A stretch of DNA of 64,000 nucleotides from Trichobilharzia regenti. Its lineage: Eukaryota; Platyhelminthes; Trematoda; Strigeidida; Schistosomatidae. Below are positions 11,681 through 24,609 of this stretch, piece by piece. Location: contig OX235263.1 in assembly GCA_944472135.2 (NCBI GenBank), positions 28,387,379-28,451,378 of the forward strand, in the 5' to 3' direction. The position numbers and the translations under genes are program-made. The notes beneath the pieces were generated by a model. That model was not told the DNA's origin, did not search any database, and saw nothing but the letters and a program-made list of their open reading frames with translations. How positions within the stretch are numbered: the first letter of the stretch is position 1; every line of letters starts with the position of its first letter.

Positions 11681-12376
11681 CTTTTTGCATTATTTGGATA
11701 GATCTTCACCGCCAGATGTTATAAACAAACACTAGTTTAAGGTAGAGCATATGTTTATCGCTCTTGGTTATCGCATTCAGTTGAATCAGATGGCTGTCTT
11801 ATATACCTAACGATATAATGAGAGTGTTAAACGCTGTTTCCACACCAAGCTCTGTGGTGTAAATCTCATCCACCCTAATCAGTTAGCTTCAAAATATCTC
11901 ATATCGTACATACGCATGTTTCTCCATCATGCAAGTGAAATAATGGACATTCTATATACTGAGTTACAATGCCAATTATTTCAGTATCTTAATATTGTCA
12001 TAACAATTTTATTTTTCGATGACAAACTTCATCACTTATTCTTCCAGATAACACAACATTTATAATATCTCTTAAAATGGAGTTGGTCACTAAACATAAA
12101 AGATACCTGCAGTGTGATTGAGGATGTCAAATTGTCTGCATTTGCTGACGTTTTGAGGCCTGCTGACAACTTTCCAAATTTTGCTAAAAAATAAAGTTAA
12201 CAGAGATTCGCATACATTACGTTATGCAAATTTTAGACAAACGAAACACTGCACAGCCTCAAAAGCAACCTGAAGGCTAATACTCAGTCAAATTTGCAAT
12301 TCACAGATGTGTCAGATCAAACTTATCAAAGAATTAGGATTAACACGATTATTTTCTTTTTGATAAATTTTATTTG

Positions 12377-13273
12377 GGCATTTAGAAGACAAATTTCGCG
12401 AGATGACATCATTTCGTAGTTCCTTCACAATCACTTTACAGTTAATATGATGGAAATTAATAAAATGAAATGCGTGACAATTACTCAGTTATACAAAACA
12501 AAAGTACATACTAGTGATGAATCATATTTAAATAGGTCAAGCAGTCCATGGCAGGCGAGTGTTGAAGTCTTTTATCTTTTGCACACATACTTTAGGATCT
12601 ATGTGCTTCATCCAAAGTGTTTCCATCACCTTCAATTACCTTGAATCAGTGTTATGTGAAATTCTTGTGAAGCAGTCATTAATATTGACTTTGTGACCTG
12701 ACATTAATAATTGCTTTGCGATTGGCGATGCTGGATTTCTATTCTGATTAATTGCATTGGGATTTTCTATGTTTTAATAAACAGTTTACAACATGATCTT
12801 TTCGACGACATTGGAAAATTCTCTTAGTTCTACCTATATAGATGTCATTGCAGCTGTAGGTGAACTTGTGAATACAATTTGAAGTTGAGTCCAAAGAATG
12901 TCATCTTCTAATCGTAGGTGCAGGGATCAAAAATATTCCATATGTAAGGGGAGAAGATGTGGCGTAGAATTTGAGGTTGATGGCTCACTGAGGTCTTTGA
13001 ATTATGACCTGAGTAACTTGATCACCCTTGAATGGTGGTTTAATCACATACGTCTTTCAATATGTATACGAATAATAATAAACTTCAACCTTCACCTACC
13101 ATTGACTACTTGACCTATTTAAATATGATTCGTCATTAGTATTGACCTCTGTTTTGTATAACTGGGTAATTGTCACGCATTTCATTTTATTAATGAGCAC
13201 CATATTAGTTGTAAAGCGATTGTGAAGGAACTACGAAATGATATCATTTAGCGAAATTTGTCTTCTAAATGCC
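12377..13273 (-). mobile_element. Penelope-like element 3' fragment bounded by inverted repeats
   Basis: Arms 12377-12541 and 13109-13273 (165 bp each) are inverted copies of each other. Between them the minus strand reads NCIHKFTYSCNDIYIGRTKR followed by a diverged ..DHVV, the GIY-YIG endonuclease pattern (C.....YIGRT.R) of the C-terminal domain of PLEs. No reverse-transcriptase motif was found inside. PLEs are known to occur with terminal or inverted flanking repeats, so this fits a rearranged PLE. The coding part is broken. Confidence 0.55.
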
Positions 13274-13651
13274 TAATTCAAATACCTGAGATGAAGGTAC
13301 AGTTAAAAAAGTTCAAATTCATGGTCAGCGTAATTACTGACATTACTATTATTCACCGTGATTTTAAAAACGAAATGTTCACTTCAAAATATAGTCTGAG
13401 TTCAAGATGTCAACTATGCATATAGTGAAAGCCTAAAAGCTGGACAATCTAGTTCAGACAATCGTAAAAATCCCATTAACTGGGCTCGTAAGACAAATAG
13501 GTGTGATGTTCCTGATGGTATACTTCCTGTTGCCCTGATAGTTTACGTTGCCTCCATACCAACACATGTAGTGCTTCGTTTCCAATAATACCGCATCATG
13601 GAAATACACTAGAATTATCCCGCTACCCGCATTACCTGCTGATATTTCTGC

Positions 13652-13948
13652 TTACTGTATATCCATTGCAATTATTTCCGCCTTTTTGAAATAATGGGGG
13701 AACTGCTTTTGCTCAACTCTGAACCTTCCTAAGAAAATCCTTATGACCTCAGATAGTTTTCCAGGCAGATGTACTTTGGATGCTTTGTTCCCTGCTTCGA
13801 CAAAAGGGACAAAAATGTCAACTGTACGTGTTCTAAATGGTCTCACCATAAGTTTCTGCGAATGAAGGACAGTTAATTTCATCTCATGGCGTAAACGTGG
13901 TCTAATCAATATGATCAGTTGACAAGTTGCTTGTTGCAGAGATGACAA
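13652..13948 (-). CDS. Hypothetical open frame, 98 codons
   Basis: This is an uninterrupted minus-strand frame with mixed, protein-like composition and a region around VRPFRTRTVDIFVPFVEAG. It lies between two PLE remnants and may be part of a decayed element. No domain is recognised, there is no second copy in the window and no splice context, so it may be a chance ORF. Confidence 0.15.
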   Translation of the reverse strand: MSSLQQATCQLIILIRPRLRHEMKLTVLHSQKLMVRPFRTRTVDIFVPFVEAGNKASKVHLPGKLSEVIRIFLGRFRVEQKQFPHYFKKAEIIAMDIQ

Positions 13949-14975
13949 TGAAATAGAAGCTGAGTCAAGAATAAAATACCATGTAATAGTGCTATTCTCT
14001 CAGCTTTCTTGGTCCTTCCTTATCTTGTCGATTCTCTAAAAATGTTTCTTCTGAATTTCTGCATTAAGAAGTGAAGACTCACTTAACCCCTTTATTTTAC
14101 AGTTAGTCAGTTCTTGCATCTTACCTATTGTACTTTAATCGCCACTCATAGTCTCTCCTGCACTAATCATAAAGGATTATGTTATATTGCGAAGGCCAAC
14201 ATAGATTGCCAGTAGAACAATTAGCGTGCTACTAGTCAGCCAGTTGCCAGAGTTAACAACGAAAACCAGAACTCATGCGAGAAATGGGCCAAGCCCAAGT
14301 CGTCTGACTTTCATCACCCATTCTATTCAGATATGTCTCCTTGCATCTCATCAAGTAGGATCAGAAGTTATTATTAAAGAATATATGCTCACACTACTAT
14401 GTACAGAAACTCAATGATAATCCGTTTGGTTCGCATCCTGTGTGATAAGGAAATTGTTAAGGGTGAAATTTTTTAGCTCAATATGTATTTGACAAGATAA
14501 ATAGCTGTTAAATCTTCTCCCATTCGTCGTTTTTGAGGACCGTATATCCATTATCGCATCATTTTAGTCATTAACATCATCATTATCACATCACATTTTT
14601 CGCGAATTTCCGGCTTTGAAATAAGATAAGAGAAGATTTGTATCTCAGGTGGATGAGTTGCAATTAGTATTGTTCTATGAGCCTCCGTCGTCCTTCTGGA
14701 CAATATCTTCAGCGCAATTTTAGGCATAAAATGAACTGATTCAAATTTCTATGGGTGATGGAATCGCATCTCCCGGTAACCATCTTTACATGTGTGTTGA
14801 TCATTTTCTATTGACTTTGATTTTAAACTTTTTAGCCATATCATTTACTTTTTATTAGTTGGTATATTTGGTATATATTAACATGTTTGTTAATTGCATA
14901 TTCGTTTGATTACCAGGCTTTTAGGATTGCTCTGGCACCTTTTGCGTTTCCTCCGTCTCAAATTTCGACATTATC

Positions 14976-16000
14976 TCAATCAAATGTGTGTCCGTAATTA
15001 TTTACATGCATTGATATGAAAGAATACATGTCATGTATTTTTAGAGCCGATTTGTATTCATGCATTCTGATTCCAAGGGGACGCTCACTTCTACCGATGT
15101 ATTGTCTGTTACAGTTCAGGTAATTTATTGTATAAATGATATTAATTTTATCCTCTTTCTCTGTTGGATCTTTCTGTTTGCACAACATCGAATGTAGGGA
15201 TTGAGCTGCCTTGTGCGATAGGACTTTTTCAAATGGTTTCACCATACTAGCTGTTTTTATAGAGATATTTTATATATATGGTAGGATGAATTTTCATGAG
15301 TTCTTTGATGATGACTCCTTGTCGGTGTTGTCATTTGATTTTCAACACATTTTGATGAAATTGTGGGGATATCCATTCTTTTTGAGGATGCTTACCAGGT
15401 CTTTTTATTCCATTCTTTTCAACGCTGTAGTGCTATAGCGTGCTTGAAATTTCTAAACAATGTTTGCACACGGTTGCTTTTGTGAGCAATTGGGTAAACG
15501 TTGGTAGAGTTGACTGTTTGATTTATATGCGCTGATTTTCTGTATGCTTGTGTTTCTAAATTTCCTGTGTCAGTTATCCTGAATAAGACATCTAAAAGTG
15601 GGATTTTCTATGGTTATTCTTCTTCTCTTACGAATTTGATATCTTCAAATATGTAGTTCACTAATTTTTTGATATATTCTAAATCATTTTTGTTAATTAT
15701 TACAAATTTATCATCAACGTAACGTATGCAGAATTTCGGTTTAATTGTAGGTAGAGCTATTAATTCTAATCGTTACATGACGGATCAGCTATTATTCCTG
15801 ATGTGGGCGATCCCAATGGTGTCCGTTTTGTCTGTTCGTATATTTGGGTATTCAATTTGAAGCATGTTGAAAAGCATAATTTTGTGAGTTCTATCCAAGT
15901 TGAACATTGAGTCTTCATGTTTTCATCGCCATACAGTGATTGTTGCATAGTTTCATTTCACATGTTTGCACTAATTTCTGACTTTAATTTCACTACTCGA
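14976..16000 (-). mobile_element. Degraded Penelope-like element (RT plus GIY-YIG)
   Basis: Reading the minus strand from 16000 down, the order is: an RT block with NTQIYEQTKRTPLGSPTSGI (about 15860-15780), then the catalytic RYVDDKFVI (near 15715), then LLDVLFRI. After stops and frameshifts an open 89-codon piece (15245-14976) holds the GIY-YIG endonuclease motif IIYTINYLNCNRQYIGRSER. The RT-then-endonuclease order is diagnostic of PLEs. The YVDD catalytic residues are intact, but several stop codons make it non-functional. It belongs to a different family from the element in gene D. Confidence 0.7.
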
Positions 16001-16009
16001 TGAAATCTT

Positions 16010-16955
16010 CTACAACATGCTTCAAATTCCACACTGCACTATAACTACTATTTCGGAGTAAAACGAATATTGTTTTTATTATTTAATTGAAGTAGAATAG
16101 ACGTTGTTCATTTCATTTGCACTAAGTTCTTCCATTCACGCACAGCAAAGTACACCATTTTCATCCGAAAAATGCGTCAGACATACAAGTTGACTGTCCC
16201 CTGTAAACGTACTGAGACCATAAAAAGAAATGACATTTCAAATTGCCCGAAACACTTTCGTTGTCTCACTTCAGTTGTGTTATTGATGGTCGTGACCATA
16301 CTCGTTGTCATCTTTCTCAATGATGATATATTTCCATGTTCAAGTAGAATACATTTCGTCATATTAGCAATTGATCCATTTCTTAACAACCATTATCCGT
16401 AGGTTATTACTGTTGTGTCTATCTTCAGCGTTATACTATTAACGTGTATCAAGTAGCATAAATAAATACATTCATTAATATCACATTACAACATTTGCGA
16501 AATTGTTCGTTTCATACAAATGAATTCCATTTACTTTCACGATTGGACAGAGTCATAAATTTTATATACTCTCTTCCGATAGCAATGAATCCTACTCAAT
16601 ATATCAATGTTCTGTCACTACTAGAGTAGTTTTCACTTCACGATTTGTTGTTTTGTTATTGCTGTACTTGTGTTCCACTCTCGCTACAGCGTGCAGTCCA
16701 AAACATTTTTCCATGCTATTCACATTCTGACGTTCCTTATCTCCCATAATGAATTATTTTGATGAATTTCACCCGCTTATAAAATTGAAGTGTCTGTGGA
16801 GTGCTCGAACGTGCAATACCTCAGTCGCCATATGTTCTGGACATTATAAATATGATTCACGTTTGCTATATCACAGAAAATTAAATTAAATGATGCTCCA
16901 TGCATTTTGCACAAATAGAAGATAAGCAGGCACCATAGCAGATGAACTGGTACCT
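16010..16955. other. No gene recognised
   Basis: Overlapping open frames occur on both strands at 16172-16402, but neither resembles a known protein or is repeated elsewhere in the window. I see nothing else. Confidence 0.3.
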
Positions 16956-16959
16956 TCAT

Positions 16960-19900
16960 TATTTGGTTCAGTGATCTTCATTGTTATTTTCATCATCAAT
17001 ATGCTCTTTTAAATTAATCTAAATTTATCTTCTCATCTTCTAACTCTTCAAATTTCGTATATATTCCAATAACAAGTCCGTGTTTTATCAGATAATTAAA
17101 AAGGTGTTTCGCAAAAACAAAACAAAATACGTCTTATTATTTCTTTGTCGAAATAGAATTTAACGTTGCAAAACAGAATTGATTGAGAATGACAATTAGA
17201 AAATGTGATATAATATCGAGAACAGTTAAAAGTGAAAATAGTTATAGAATCGATTGACGTAATAAAAAGAGATTATACAAACTGAGTAGAAAAATGGAAA
17301 ATTTCTTAGAGCGGAAATATGATTGGGGATTAACATAATTTAGCATAAAGGGATTAAGAACACAGAGATTGAAGGAGCTGAACGCCTTTTTTCTGTACAC
17401 AGAGATCAGCATTTTGTGTCTCAATAGCCAACTCAAGCTATTTTGAGTTTCGCCACTGTACTCAATAGATGAACAGTATTACACAAGAGACGTTACCTCA
17501 TGGACATGTTTCCTGTCACTAGCTGGGTTGACTTATACACAGATAACTCGTTTCAACAATAAAGTAATTCACTGTTCAATCGATGCGTAGTTTATCATAC
17601 TTCGATTCATAACCAAACTGTCCTTAAAATACAATGTTCTTATCATTTTAAGATAGTAACACAGGAGACTGTTTATTCAATATTTGACTAAAGTTCTTTC
17701 ATCTGATAGCGCAAATGAACCAATTTTAACTGTTTTATCTATATGTACGACACAGTCATTCCATGCTGTCGAAGGAATAACAAAAATTCGCCATAGGTGG
17801 TTAACTGGATAACTATTCTGTTTATCGCATTGTTATCAATATTGGCACTTCCTTTAAAATATCAAATTATTTACACTACATTAATACCCCTTATTTCTTG
17901 CTGTGTATTTCATCTGTAAAATGTTTACTCTTCCTTATAATTTGTTATTCCTGATTGATTGCTGCATGCATTGTTTTAATTTCGCGATCGGTTTTTTGTG
18001 TACTGTTGACAATAATGTGTTCGGTTAGCACCAAGTGCATGAATGCTTGACTCTGGCTCAGGAGTAACACATGTGATCTGATCTGTCGAGCTCTTTTATT
18101 CTAGTATCATGGATATAAGCTCTTGCTGTATACTCGTCCTATCAAATCAACACGTGCTTTGATGCTAATGAGAAATAATTTCGACAGTAGGTTAATAAGA
18201 CTTTCATTTCAATGACCCACTTAAAAAAATTGTAATCTCGATCTGCATAGAAAATTAGACCAAAATTTAAAAAGTGAATGATCCACAGAAGACATTGACT
18301 CCATGCAGTAGATGAAATAGAGATGAAACCGAACCGATTCGATTCTACGTGATTACGATCGATTTCACAGGTGTGCTTCCTTGTAATGCCAGATGTTTAC
18401 AAGGGTCAAGGTTTGTTTTGAGTGTGGGCAAGATTACCCGAAACATTACAGTCACAACGAAATGATTATCTTTTACTAGAATGAGATGACTTTTAGCAAT
18501 ATTTTTATTTCGATTTCAATATTTTCCGATTATACTAAATATGAGACCTATTTGTCGACACAAATTCTTCGCTTGCGTTTAATTTCTCCTATTAAAGAAG
18601 AATAACGCTACATGTTTACTAGGTACTTGAATCGTTTCTCATTTATCACCTTTTGTGATTATCTGATATTTTGTGGGCGAACAATAAATATCGTACCATA
18701 TTTCATTGTCCTGAAAACAAATTTGAAATGGTACATAATGTTCTGTACTTCAGATTCTGAATAAAACTGTAGCATTCCTAATTCAGACATGGTGTAAATG
18801 TAAGAGGTAGTGAGTTCTATTCAGCCGTCAGTTTCAAAATGTGTACGTCACAGAACTGCGAAACTAATACCAATATTTTTCGGAGATAAGAAGTCACTAC
18901 TTGATTGTTATTATGAATCCAGCTGACTACGCAGTCAACCTAAACGGATGGTTAGGTCTGTATTATGGTGTTCAGATGTATTATTCATCTTTAATAGACG
19001 AAACAACATGAGTACTGGTGTAATGAAATGAAACACTTCATCATTTGTTTTCTTATGAAAGAATTACACAACGGTTCGTTGCATTACGTTGTATAAGGAT
19101 AATTCTAATTGCCTGTTGAATATTTGAATAATTCTAGGTGACTGCCTCCTGGAATTCTGGCTAGATTCATAGTGAGTATATTAGCTGTTATTACTTACTA
19201 TAAGGTAACTCCGGATAGGCATAAAATATTTTGGACATGCATTATGCAAACGTGATGAAAATAGATTTATTGGTGAACATGAATGTTGCGAAAACCATAT
19301 GGCACCTATGCATTTTCTATCAGCCTTCTTGAAGACTAATACTGTCATTTCGCACTAAACAACATCCTATCTAATTTTATCATTCCACAAATAAACTTAA
19401 CTATATATGAAACCAACACTTCCTGTCAAGTCATTCTACTTTCTGAAAGATTATTTGGTTGATTCAAATGATATTTTCTCGCGTTTGAGTGATTCGTGTA
19501 TTTTTCTTAAAGTGTGCAGAGAAGAATACTTTCGGATATGATGGTTTGTTATTGTTTGAAAACATGATTAGCGTAGGATTTTCACACATTTTTATCCATG
19601 ATGCCACTTTCATACTACCAATATATGAGTGCTCAGGACTAACAGTGACAAGTGATAATTAAGCTAATGAAATCAAACTAGACTAACTAATAAAAGCCCA
19701 AGATACGATAATTATCTGTCCAGATGTAGAACAATTGATGGATAGCTTATATAATTCGTGAAGATAATATCGTAATAATGTATTTCCTACTCTCTGTGAT
19801 GATGATGGATGCACATAATCAACTGACAAAATTATGCGAACGAGAGCATTGAGATGGGAATGTCCAAAAATCTATATTTTTGGAGGATGAGTTCATGATT

Positions 19901-22885
19901 ATTACTTATGTGTATGAATATCTGATGTATTCCTATTATGCGGCCTAAATTTCATATGCTGAACTCAACTTACCAATATATCAAAAGATAGTTCGCTGAA
20001 ATTCGTGAGTCAGTGAGATCTAATCTGTGGGTAGAAAGTGATTCAAACACATTTGACTTCGTCATTTGTATTGATGGAGGCGAAGATTTCCCTAGATTTT
20101 AAATGTATATGATTCAATGTAAATGTATATGATTCAATACAAATGTTCTTTAATTAAAACTGTATAATTGGTAGAAACGTTCTACTGTCCATGCGATCAC
20201 ATTGATTCCAGCAGAATAAAAATTGGAATGGTGGAGAAAAGAACCGGTGATGGAAATTATCTGGAGATTGCATATTTGTGAAATATATGGATGATGGGTT
20301 ATTTTTGTTAATTATCTAAACTCGCGGCGTCCAAAAAAGAGAAGAATCCTACATTTCACTTCTTAGATACAGAAAGCTGGATATTATATGGCAATAAACT
20401 AATTCTAATAGCTGCGTATCTCTGCATGTGTGAGCTAGAGTATTGAAAATCTGCTCTGAATACACGACAAACAAAACACTGGAAAGTCCTCGTACAACAC
20501 TGTTAAGCAGTGAATATCATAGAAGGCTAACCGATATAAATGTGAAGACAAAAATTGCGTTCCTAAGTGATTATTTGGCGAATACATTGAAATGTTTATT
20601 GGTATGTATTTTAGGCAGTAATATTGCAAGGCTTCCTGCCATAATAGTCTATCAACATCACCACATATTGCTACGTAGTTATCAGAAATGGCTTACTGAT
20701 TATTGTATGCACACGAAAATCCGTAAACTGACAGCAATCAACCACTTTGCAATCTGTATATTACCTTATTAGGTTTATCCGCAACTTGGGTTTAAAACCG
20801 TGTTCAAGCTCACGTCGAGTAAGCCTAAGTGAAGAAAGTAAATAGCTCTTCAAGATAATTATTTATATTTTGCCAACAACAAATGTTTAAATTCCTACAA
20901 ACATTGAAGAAAACGAAACTTGGAACTTGTACATTGAAAACTCAAAATATTTTTTGAAGTCAAGGGGACACTTAAAATATTAATTATTGTGAAACCAGCA
21001 TTTTCAGTAAAATACAAGTATTTCTGGATGTTCCGAGGTGTCCATTTCATCACACTGTCAGATTTATTGATATACTACCAAACAATTGAAAAGGTCATTG
21101 ATTGTTCATATCATTTTGACGCAAGAGAAAGAAAGGATAATTGTTCTTTAACCCAAATATTGCAATTTCTCCTAAATTGCAACTATATGAACTTACTTAT
21201 TTAAATACCTAATCAGTGGACGATACAAAGATGGGGTAATAGTGTGTTCAGCATTGTTGACTTCATTTGATTCGAATAACATTTCTATGGAAGGACAATA
21301 CGAATAAGAGCAGCATTACAAATCGAGATGCACTAGGTGTGCGAATATCACTAGTTGGAAATGAAAGAAGTGGTAACAGGAACTCATCATTAGTGTATTC
21401 AATAGTTGAGTTTCATTTCATGTCATAAAAAAAGAAACGAACACATTGAACTGTGGTGCTGGATAAAAAAGTCTTGATAGAAAGTGACAGTGAAATATAT
21501 CTCGCATTTCTACAGACTGATGCGGTGTCAGTTGCCATGAAAAATAACGAGTTTTTGAAAGAGGTGAGCACAAATATTTAGATGCTGATATGTTATATCA
21601 CAGGAGATGTCAGGAAGTGAATACCAGGGTCATAGGTGAATATGTTCACAGCCACTGATTCAGATCACCTCAATGATGTGAAGCGACCAAATGAATGTTG
21701 GCTTAAAATCAACAAATTACAAACAATTACTACATTGAGAAGCGACAATAATCACTTGTACAAAAAGATTCATAAGACAACGTCACAATCCAAAGTTGCT
21801 AAATAATAGAGAATTTCAAATTTAAAGGTATATCATGCTTGCTGAATTAGTGAATAACAGCCTAAAGAGACCAAATTTATGAGCATATTTTCAGTTCGGG
21901 AATCAAAGGAGAAGTGTCAGGCGATGGTGGGTAAGTCAAAATAAAGAAGTAAATAATTTAAATGAAAATTCATGTTCTCTAGTGAGCAAACAGCTACTAG
22001 CAAAATGAAACTAAAACATTACTTTGACATGCAAAATAAACTTTGAAATTTATGAGATAACGAAGAAGGAATATCAGGAAAGGATTATAGTTTAAAGTGC
22101 ATCCATATATTGTGAATTTAACGGATGCTGGAAATGAGACAGACAGACACTGCTACCATAAGTTAGCTGGATGGTACAGATAACCATGCCTGTTTGCTCA
22201 ATATGGTTATCACAACCAGAGAGTGAGAAGATGTCGTACTAGTTTGAGAAAAGCAAGGAAGGATGACGTGAACTCACTTGAGGATGCAGCTAAACCGTAG
22301 TTGTTACAAATATAATAATATTGGAATTTATTTCATATGAATAACATGATATATTTTCATTTAGTTTTGTGACATTTCGAAAGACGATCAATTGGTATGA
22401 TATTTGATAATGAGGATATATATAGCTATGGAGGGCAACATTAGTTTTGAAAATTAGAAATCATATCAGTTGAGGATCCCTGGTGGCTCAGTAAGCAATC
22501 GTTTGCATATCAGTATTCTGTAACAGTAGATATACATAAAGGGAGAAAATGCTTCATTTTACATTTAATTTAGCTGTATACAGCTTACATAGTAAATGTG
22601 ATCACAGTTAATGAACTGACTTTAATTGAACTCATTGATATGAGAATTTTCAAACGGTTCGTTTCAACCTTAGTTGAAGTTAGTGACAGGGGAGTTTAAT
22701 TGATAATGCATTGCATATATTAAACTGACTGATCGCGCACACCAACTTGCCGAATACGTTTCACAAAATAGATCATCTTACTTCGTGGTCGCCGTAACAG
22801 GATTTCGGAATATTCCTTTATGCATAATTTTCTGGAAGTGCTTGCAGTTTTATGATATCTTAGTTTATTTACTCGAAAATATATT
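16960..22885. repeat. Arm 1 of a large inverted duplication (partner 49560-62570)
   Basis: This arm is colinear in reverse complement with 62570 down to 49560. Anchor pairs include 17500/62010 (CATGGACATGTTTCCTGTCA-like), 18060/58230, 19140/55340 (CTGCCTCCTGGAATTCTGGC), 20470/54010, 20640/51890, 21300/51210 and 22290/50130. The copies have diverged with many small indels. Arm 1 lacks three blocks present in arm 2, at about 51955-53887, 56025-57840 and 58536-61663. The last is the younger LINE. Confidence 0.8.
20814..20824 (-). pseudogene. Gene C: third copy of the 11-nt micro-exon, gene apparently dead
   Basis: On the minus strand ..TTCACTTAG, an 11-nt exon GCTTACTCGAC and GTGAGC match the gene B exon at 51669-51679 within the inverted duplication. 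The next exon is missing. Relative to arm 2 about 1.9 kb (equivalent to 51955-53887, including the transmembrane exon) is absent, and the copy of gene B's 50657 micro-exon has lost its GTGAG donor. I infer a pseudogenised paralogue, unless the missing block is an insertion into gene B. Confidence 0.5.
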
Positions 22886-22889
22886 TAAG

Positions 22890-23700
22890 GGAGGAGAATG
22901 CGAAATTCAGTAGAGATATCGTTTCACCGATTTCATCCTCAGAAGCTGTACAATCGCATTTGTCTACATTAGTTTACATGGACAAATTTATTGTTTATTT
23001 AATTCCACATGGTAACAAAGAAGATAATTTTCAACTTAATATCTAAGTTTGAATGTACAAATATAGATTACACGGGGCTTAGAGACTAGTTTACATAGAA
23101 TTAGAAAGCAGAAACAACGTATACAAAATGAATATTTGATAACCGGAAAATTATTTCAAAGGCGAATTAAAGGTGGCCAACTTTTGGCAGACTGCTTCAT
23201 GGCCAGCCTGGAAGACGGGATCTTAAAATCAACAACGCACAGGTTCCTTCTATACAAAAGATACGTCGGTGACACTTTTATAGTTTGTCAGGATGATTTT
23301 TTTTTAAATTGCATCTTACAGGAGTTAAATAACTGCCATCCTTCAACCAAAATTCACAGTGCAGGTCAAAAATGAATCAAAGATTTCACTACTGGACGTC
23401 GAATAAACAGGAAGAGATGACGCAACTCTGAAAAGATCTATCCATAAAAAATCAACATGGAATGGCCAACTGACAAACTTTTTTCGGTTGGATACCAATC
23501 TAATGCAAAAGAGGTCTCATCGTCTCGCCAGCCCGCCACACCATAAGAATTGATAGCGATGACTGTTGAGAAGAGGAGCTCCGATTTCTCGAAAGCATCC
23601 TTGTTCAAAATGGACACCCACAGTGTTTCGTGGAAAACAAAATGAACCCGAAACCAGAAAGAATACAATGCACTTCAGTTCCAAAGAAAAAAACTTTATT
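22890..23700 (+). mobile_element. Rearranged fragment of the same PLE family as 32160-34160
   Basis: 23150-23600 matches 33770-34170 directly: LLADCFMASLEDGILKST, then YKRYVGDTF, then the CNPS/CHPSTK region. The preceding 22890-23045 matches 32170-32310 in reverse complement. RT sequence joined to an inverted leader-like piece fits the flank rearrangements seen in PLEs. The catalytic block reads YVGD rather than YVDD. Stops and frameshifts are present. Confidence 0.6.
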
Positions 23701-24153
23701 TGAATTTCGAATACAGGGGAGACCAAGCAGGAGATATCCTTGCAAGTGTTTGCAGCTTTATGATATTTTTATTCAGTAACTTGAATAAATACTTGTTTAG
23801 TTTGAACATTCTGGCTTTCTGTTTTCTGATTCTGTATTATTTTTTTCCTGTCTATGTGCCTTTTTTGTCTTATTTTTGTAAGTCCTTTTTGTTTCGAATT
23901 TTTTTATGAAGGAATACATTTTCATCCGTCTTTTTCACTCTTATTGTTGTTTATCGTTAGCTTTTCATTATTTTCTTCATAATAATACTTACTACTTGTA
24001 GGAGTTATTGGAGCAATCCAAATAAAATAATTGTAAAATATATTCGTTTAGAAAAACCGAAATTCCGGAAATGTGTCTATCATTGCATTTCGCTTCAAAT
24101 TTTGTCCATTAGTGTCCATTTGTTTTTTAACTACTTTCGATCGCATTATCGGA

Positions 24154-24395
24154 ATAATAATGATAATAATTTTTCCTTCTCGTTCCCCAGTGGAACATAA
24201 CGCTTCAAGCTGGTGGCTTAAAGTTTCTGTAGCAGTGTTTATTTTTACAAGATGGGGTTGCTACCATCATGCCCAACCTTTCCTCTTTACCAGCATTATT
24301 TCTGGCTTAGCGAGGTTAGGGAGTGCGTCAGCCGAGGATCGACCCCGGACCGTGTGCATGGTCGGCGAACGTCCTAACCGCTGTGCCACCGTCGC
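24154..24395 (-). mobile_element. tRNA-headed SINE with an RTE-type 3' tail
   Basis: The element is flanked by a perfect 13-bp target duplication, TCGCATTATCGGA (24141-24153 and 24396-24408). Reading the minus strand, the head GGTGGCACAGCGGTTAGGAC...GGTCGATCCTC is tRNA-like and related to the other SINEs here. The 3' end, TTGAAGCGTTATGTTCCACT and following, resembles the last about 40 bp of the RTE element at 58.5 kb, and both end in AT-rich trinucleotide repeats. This is the arrangement expected if the SINE borrows an RTE reverse transcriptase. Confidence 0.75.
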
Positions 24396-24423
24396 TCGCA
24401 TTATCGGATGACTCTTGTGTAAT

Positions 24424-24600
24424 GAACACCCTAGTAGACAAATAAACATTAAGACTGATCTTCACAAGCGGATTCGGCTACTATTTGTAATTCACATGTC
24501 TACTTTGCATGTTTTTTTTATGAATTAAGGTATCATCATTCATGAGGCTATTCATTGACTTCCACTCAACTTCGAATCCACATTTCACAGTACAGTATGG
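24424..24600. repeat. Segment inverted at 56110-56310
   Basis: ACACCCTAGTAGACAA..., GAGGCTATTCATTGACTTCC and CACAGTACAGTA recur in reverse complement at 56110-56310, within a block of arm 2 that arm 1 lacks. The inverted duplication was therefore rearranged, and its two halves are no longer contiguous. Confidence 0.65.
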
Positions 24601-24609
24601 AAGAAGCGG

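Noticed and set aside
22485..22550. CTGGTGGCTCAGTAAGC resembles a tRNA box A
   Set aside because: No box B or acceptor pairing follows; the match at 49930 is explained by the inverted duplication.
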